Positions 58,476 to 64,000 of a stretch of 64,000 bases of DNA are shown here, one piece after another (within the stretch, counting starts at the first letter, position 1; each line of letters begins with the position of its first letter). The stretch comes from Prostheceraeus crozeri (lineage: Eukaryota; Platyhelminthes; Polycladida; Euryleptidae), in contig CAJQUW010005232.1 of the NCBI GenBank assembly GCA_907163375.1, positions 62,001 to 126,000 of the forward strand. Reading direction: 5' to 3'. The notes beneath the pieces were generated by a model. That model did not search any database and had not been told where the DNA came from. It was given only the letters and a program-made list of their open reading frames with translations. The translations under genes were made by a program, and so were the position numbers.

Positions 58476-61400
58476 TTATACCGTATGACACCTATTTAAA
58501 CGTCGATATCTGTTGATTGATGTAGAAATCGACAGGAATTTCTCCTTCAAGAAGTAAGCAATCGTAACTGCGATGATATTACTCGGAATCCAATTACAAC
58601 GTCATTGCTAGACATAGAAATTAACAAAATCATAGAAAGTCCTAGAATGGAAATTGCATGAAAATTATGGCACACTCCGGGGGAACTTAGTGTGGGTAAA
58701 AAGCAAATTGTACGAACTGGTTTTCTTGTTTTCTGGTTTGCATTTTCAATCATCAAGTCAATTTGTGATCTGGATTGTTGCCCCTTGTCCAAAGATGATG
58801 TATACAAAAGCAATAGTGAAATTACAAAATAGTGCAGCGACAGGATGACAAAGAAGGAAATCCTTTAAAGCGCTCTGTATGGTCATCATTTTGAAATATC
58901 GCTCCTATAATCTATCAAGAGCATAATCAGAACCATGCGCAACTTGTAATGTCTATTTACAGAGCATGCATTACTCCAGCTTGAAATAAGATGCCAAGAA
59001 ATCTCAGAGTATTCTTTTTAATTTGAAGGATTCCACACCATGTCATATTAATCATTTAGTGATTAATTGAAAAGTTCCAGTGACATTTCAATTATCTGAG
59101 AAATGACTGTCGCTAAAGAAGCTTTCTATGTGTTTATTCCAGAAAGCGCTAGGTTTCTTGACCGCTAGAAGGAGAAATTATCCAATAATTAGAATTATTG
59201 TCTTTGAATTCTTGAGATGTTCTTACAACCAGTACACCGACTACTTTCGATTATGACTCTGTGAACCAAATTGCAATTCTTATTCCAGTGTTGAAAAATT
59301 GCAGAATAGTTGTTAATCTTTACTATTATGCTACAGATAGACACAGTATATCAATCCATGGAATAGTAGGCTATTTCACATAAAACAATGCCACTATCTC
59401 ACTTAAAATTCTTTTGGTGAAAATCCTGTAATTTGCTGTCAATAACTTCAACAACCAACTTGGCAAATAGTTTCACTATGATGTAATGTTTTAGATCGAA
59501 AATGATCTACAAACCATAGATTTTTCCATGTACCATCATCGTACATAGGCAAGATATCAAACTTCCATTCTACACTTTTTCCATGTCTATTTCAGATATT
59601 TCCAAATCGATTTCAGATCGGTGGAAAAGGTGTAGTGTTGCCAGCAAGTTGAATTCGAACAGGAATGATTACCAGTCTCATATTTACATATTCATTGCTG
59701 TCCCCAAAAACATGTTCACAATTATACATCGCTGTCCTCTCTAACATGTTCACAATTAGGTCACAATTCTCTAGTATGTTACGAGTAATACACGTAGATC
59801 TATTTTTGAGATATATTTATTTATCTTATCAAAAAAATGTTCGCAATTGATTGCTACAGACATCTTTCGTATTTACTTGGACTCTTCTGTTGTGTGAAAG
59901 TTTCATAATTTTATCTTGCAAATACTCAACCTCGTGCTCGGACTGTAAATTAATTTGTATAAAGCTTGAATATAATCGAAATTGGAGATTGAAAATTGCG
60001 CGCATGACAACATCCTAATGATTTCTATGGTGGAAAGTTTAAAGCGGAATTATCACTTATTCACGTATAATGTGTTCAATAATATTTATTTGTCGGCGAC
60101 TTTATATGCTTCGCACTGTGTCTGGTGCTTGTTTGAGTTCATTAGTGCTTCGTGTGTCTAACTTTTTAATGTTTGACGGGATTTTTCCTTTTGCTGTACA
60201 CGGAATTCTTGTCTGAGCCGATTTTGCAACTTTTATATACATTTGTTTCTCTAAGATGAAACTTCAACCGTTCAAGCTGGGATCGTCATTTTTCAGCAAT
60301 AAGCGATTACATCTCTATGGTAGTATTAATGATTATTGTGTTCCGGCCATTTTCTGGAACGTCAATGACATTCTCAGCAGCAGCGCATATTTGCTTTTGT
60401 TACGACATGCATAGAGTACTTATGAGAGTGAACATGATGAAAGACATATAATTCGAAGTACGGAAAGTAAGGACGTTTACACGCCTACGAAGATGAATAA
60501 ATGCACCGTGCATGTGTATAACAGCCAAAGTAAATGCGATCATCTGAACTGCAGACATTAGAATTAAGATTTCAAATTTCGGTTTCAAAATGTCAAATTC
60601 CAAACTTGATTCTTCGTAATGAACTTTGTTTTCTCGTTTACGAGCTCTCATTACAGCACAATTTGAATTCGGCTCAACAATCCCATGGTTATCGGAAAAG
60701 CTGAAATTTTGAATATTTAATCAAATGAGAAGATGTGGGGGATAATATAGTACACATTTAATGAACCAATTCATGAGTTCACGGACGCTGCGCTCTGCTG
60801 TGGGCTTGATTTCGATTTCTGATTCAATTGAGAACGTTCAATTGTTGCCAGAAAGATGGGTCAATGGTTGCCAAAGAGATGGGTCAATGGTTCATCGTGT
60901 TATGATTTCTATGTCGCAATTAATTGCTCTCCTCCACATGCCGGAAAAACATGGCACTTTTCAAATTCTTAACTCGGCATCATTTAACGAGGAAAATAAA
61001 GTTAATTGTGAAACCTTTATTTGGGATAACCACCGTCTGTACAAAAAGTTGATATTTCCTCCGTGTGCAAGTTTCATTACCTTTAACCAGATTATCTCTT
61101 TTGTCTCCGTGGATGTATTGTAGATCACTGTCACTTTATTTGAGCTGCAAAGCAGATAATTGTCCGCGCTGGAGGTGATATTTACTCGTGAATGCACTGG
61201 AAGGAGCATAATCTGTGCCAATAGTGACTGATCTTGTTCTGCTTTAGTATAGACTATATCTGTGATATCTAGGCCCTGCATTATCAGTCAAGCTAGATTT
61301 CTATTCAGATATTCTTGATAATCAGTGATATCAATCACAATCTGTCCTTGATCATTATAGCATTCGAGTTGTAGTTAGTAGTTTCTAACTATGCTACTTC

Positions 61401-61644
61401 TAGCTATTTCTATCGAACTCGTTAGATTGAAATAAGCCTCACCCTACGGGCTCGGGCATTTATCTAACTCGTGCTCGCTATACAGAAGCAATCATGTAGT
61501 TGAGTAAATAACTATTAATGTCTGTGATTCACAAGTCTGTTCATCTGCATCTGACTCTGCAATATTGCTCAAATGACATGAAAGTTGTTGTCAGATTTCA
61601 GATTTTTTTTTAACGGATTTTGCGTCACTTTTTACCTCTACTGG
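58476..61644. other. No gene recognised
   Basis: AT-rich, with only chance-length frames (longest 120 codons at 60761-61123, overlapped by a 106-codon frame on the other strand, no domain). No further SH3 exon, repeat or RNA gene seen. Confidence 0.5.
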
Positions 61645-61800
61645 GGCCTTGGACGCTGCTGACTTAAGTCAGATTTTGTTTGGAGCGTTGTGGTGCTTTG
61701 TAGTCCGGATGCCCTTCCTGCCGACTTCCAACTTTCCGGGTTCGACCTCTGGACCATGAGATCGCTAGTCCAAGTACGCAACCACCGTGCCACGGACACC
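61645..61800 (-). mobile_element. tRNA-derived SINE (family 1), minus-strand copy
   Basis: Read on the minus strand: gtgtccgtggcacggtggtt (A box), ggtccagaggtcgaaccc (B box), ttggaagtcggcaggaaggg, catccggacta, and a tail with cgtccaaggcccc. It closely matches the copy at 15770-15960, so both derive from one family. The overlapping short frames are not genes. Confidence 0.85.
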
Positions 61801-62744
61801 GGCACAGAATCCGGCTGCAAGACGAGAAACAACATTTCAAGAAGAGATTCAACATTTGTATTTAAATCATCAGTTCAGTAGCATTTCTCGTCCTGAATGC
61901 AAAACTGTCGCTCAGTACATTTTCACCGTTGTCTCTTACTTTCCCACTAATGACCAATTATTGATGTGAAACTCATACAGACGTGATAATTCACCTTGCA
62001 CCTTCGTGGTTCACTTCATCATCGTCTATTCCGTACAGCTAGTTCGCTGTTTACTTCTCCTACCACTCCTCATCGGTTAGTGCGATGTTCGCATCTCTTT
62101 CTTGTGCATGGAACTCTGTTTCGTTCAAATTAACTCATTTAAAGTCCATCGCTTCATTTTTAGAACATGCCGATTTTTGGGTCTACATTGCGTCAAAAAA
62201 TTGCATTTTGAGAAGATCTGTCTCTAATAGTTTTAGTGTCGCTTTCTAATGCAACCCCGCACGATCATTTGAACGCCAAGTATGAAACACATATCTAGAA
62301 ATTCTAATTTTTGAAAATAGTCTGCCTTGGGGACCCTACTAGTGGTTTAACCATCGGAGAAGATCGACTTTTCGCTTCTAAGTTAGTGAGACTAACATGG
62401 ACAGCAGCTGTTTGTTGATGGTAGTTCAGCTGCTCGTCAGCAGCGATCGATGTCAAGGTTGCTAGATCTCAAGAACAATCAAATCACTGAAGACTGCCAC
62501 AGTTGCGAATTCCTTGGGTATATCAAGATGATTTTAAGTCTAAGGGATTTGTAATAACCATGAATCTTTACATGCCACAGAAGAGGCACAGGAAGCCGCT
62601 GTCGTTGAGGCACCATTGTCATGCCAACGCATGTCCACGGCGACCGTTCTAGCCCTTCATTATTACAGTGTCAGATTTCTATTGCCTGAACTATCGTTAG
62701 CCGAGGATATATTATTGGAATCATTTGCATATTTCTGTTATTCA
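61801..62744. other. No gene recognised
   Basis: Nothing recognised. Confidence 0.5.
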
Positions 62745-63172
62745 CGGTTATTCTTCTGATGGAATATTGCGGGCCGGCGCCCCACAAACGCATCTTGATC
62801 TCCTTGAGCGGGTTGAGAAACGTGTCAAGAATCTTACGGGTGAAAAACTTGCAGCCGCTCTCCGTCAGACGGAATGTTGCTTCACTCAGTCTCTTCTACA
62901 GATACTATTTCGGTAGAAGTAGCTCTGCAGTAAATGAGTGCGTACCCAAACCTAAGATCTTCTCCAGAAGCACACGCAGAGCTAATGCACTCACATGCCA
63001 TCATGTGAACTTAGAACGCGCACATACTGTGAATCGCTCGAAAAGCTTTTTTGTTCGCACGGCACAGCTTTGGAATCAGCTTCTCCAGACCACTTTCCCT
63101 GATCAATACAATCTTGATACTTTCAAGAGGCATGCGAACAGGTCTCTGATGGAGACAGCTGAATCAGATTAG
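62745..63172 (+). pseudogene. LINE reverse-transcriptase C-terminal region, 5'-truncated
   Basis: The sequence starts with MEYC (62759), shifts frame to AGAPQTHLDLLERVEKRVK, NLTGEKL, then returns to the first frame at about 62845 with LQPLSVRRNVASLSLFYRYY, FGRSSSAVNECVP and RSTRRANALTCHHV. It ends SFFVRTAQLWNQLLQ, TFPDQYNLDTFKRHANRSL and stops at 63172. The RR(N/D)VASLxLFYRYYxG...RSFFxRTxxLWNxLP...FKxxxxR series is the C-terminal domain of a widespread animal LINE group. There are two frame changes and only the 3' end of the ORF, a typical truncated insertion. Confidence 0.88.
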
Positions 63173-64000
63173 AAGATCGGTTTTTTCCTTTTATTTATAT
63201 AAAGCACCACAATTTGTTACTTTTTCATTGAGTAACCCCTAGCTTCGTTCATGGCTCATAGCTGTGCTAGGGGTGAAAATTCTGCAAAAAAATTATCGCA
63301 TTTGATACATTCCATTCGTAAATGCTTCTTTCATTCATCAGTATTGTGATCTTGAGCAATGACTTGGCGGTTCAATAGCAAGCGCTAAATGCAATGACAC
63401 TGTAGGTGCTTTATAGTCGAATGCACTAAAAATCATTGCCTTGAAAAAATGAAAAGAAATAAACAGCGACTTCGCGATCTGGCATCTTGACATTCCGATT
63501 TTAAGTTTTTAACTGTTTGCTGAAATTCCAGTAGAGAACCGCAAATCGATGGAGAAAACTTGATAGCAATGAATGCATCAATCTCTTTCCGTTCTCGCTG
63601 AATGGCAATAGGAAATCAGCCAACTAATAACCATTTCTTCTGACTAATTTCAACAGTACAAAGATCTGCACATACACACGCGTCAGTGTTTCGAACTGCA
63701 CTTTATTTTCCTTTTTTCAAATCGAATTGTTCAACTTTCAATTTATTTTCAGAGATTTCCATTTAAGTCGAAACTGGTAAGTTTTGCAGTAAATAGGTAT
63801 GGATGAATATTCTCGCACAGAAAATCAGTTGTTGTCAGGATAAATTGCACAGGCCCGCTACAGAACTTTTTGCTTAAGCTGAGATATTTAGAATTCATTC
63901 GTCTGTAATTTTGGACGAAAGATTTGAAGCCGGATGGCATTTGAGTTTGAGTTAATGTCCTTCAAGAGGATCGGCAAATTAGTTAAAGCCACGCATTTGT
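63173..64000. other. LINE 3' flank, then no feature recognised
   Basis: The first 100 bases (to about 63290, including agtaacccctagc and its near complement gctaggggt) are probably the LINE 3' untranslated end, with a small hairpin. The rest shows nothing recognisable. Confidence 0.45.

Noticed and set aside
60761-61281. Overlapping 120- and 106-codon frames on opposite strands
   Set aside because: No domain, no splice or start context, and lengths within chance expectation for AT-rich intergenic DNA.

Overview
This window looks like a gene-poor, repeat-dense piece of an animal nuclear genome, probably a (marine) invertebrate. The evidence is split coding exons with GT/AG splice sites, tRNA-derived SINEs, remnants of several LINE clades and a Penelope-like element, Tc1/mariner, pogo and hAT DNA transposons, and very large minisatellite arrays. 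I see no prokaryotic organisation. The species cannot be fixed from the sequence alone.

Host gene. Three plus-strand exons (5653-5767, 8781-8870, 55883-55978) join in frame into one and a half SH3 domains. The C-terminal two thirds of a first SH3 is followed by a linker of about ten residues and a complete second SH3. Tandem SH3 domains with a short linker and the DLKFSKGD signature are most like POSH/SH3RF proteins. The second SH3 is split across an intron of about 47 kb (8871-55882) that makes up most of the window. The rest of the gene (start, RING if present, later SH3 domains) was not found here.

Layout. 1-5652: non-coding, with a 454-bp fold-back repeat and an internally deleted Tc1 element. 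5768-8780: intron with about 53 copies of a C-rich 26/27/32-bp repeat and a LINE tail. 8871-30135: intron with a 19-copy array of an 86-bp repeat, hairpins, SINEs, LINE tails, hAT and Tc1-type elements, and 66-bp and 37-bp arrays. 29600-30110: a Penelope-like GIY-YIG remnant that abuts the main array. 30136-42872: about 148 copies of the same 86-bp repeat in the opposite orientation, with a higher-order period of about 6.45 kb. 43885-55882: a 93-bp array, a 3.5-kb terminal-inverted-repeat transposon carrying an exon-like ORF, hAT elements with clean 8-bp target duplications, and a tRNA-derived SINE carrying a hammerhead ribozyme. 55979-64000: a LINE reverse-transcriptase fragment, a pogo-type MITE, a SINE and a LINE tail.

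Most notable points. (1) An 86-bp satellite whose monomer can be drawn as a tRNA-sized fold, present in two opposite-orientation arrays inside one predicted intron, so the pre-mRNA could form very long double-stranded RNA. (2) A hammerhead ribozyme embedded in a pol III-type SINE, with a second, decayed copy whose stem II pairing is kept by a compensatory change. (3) Two internally deleted transposases, one still an intact 161-codon frame.
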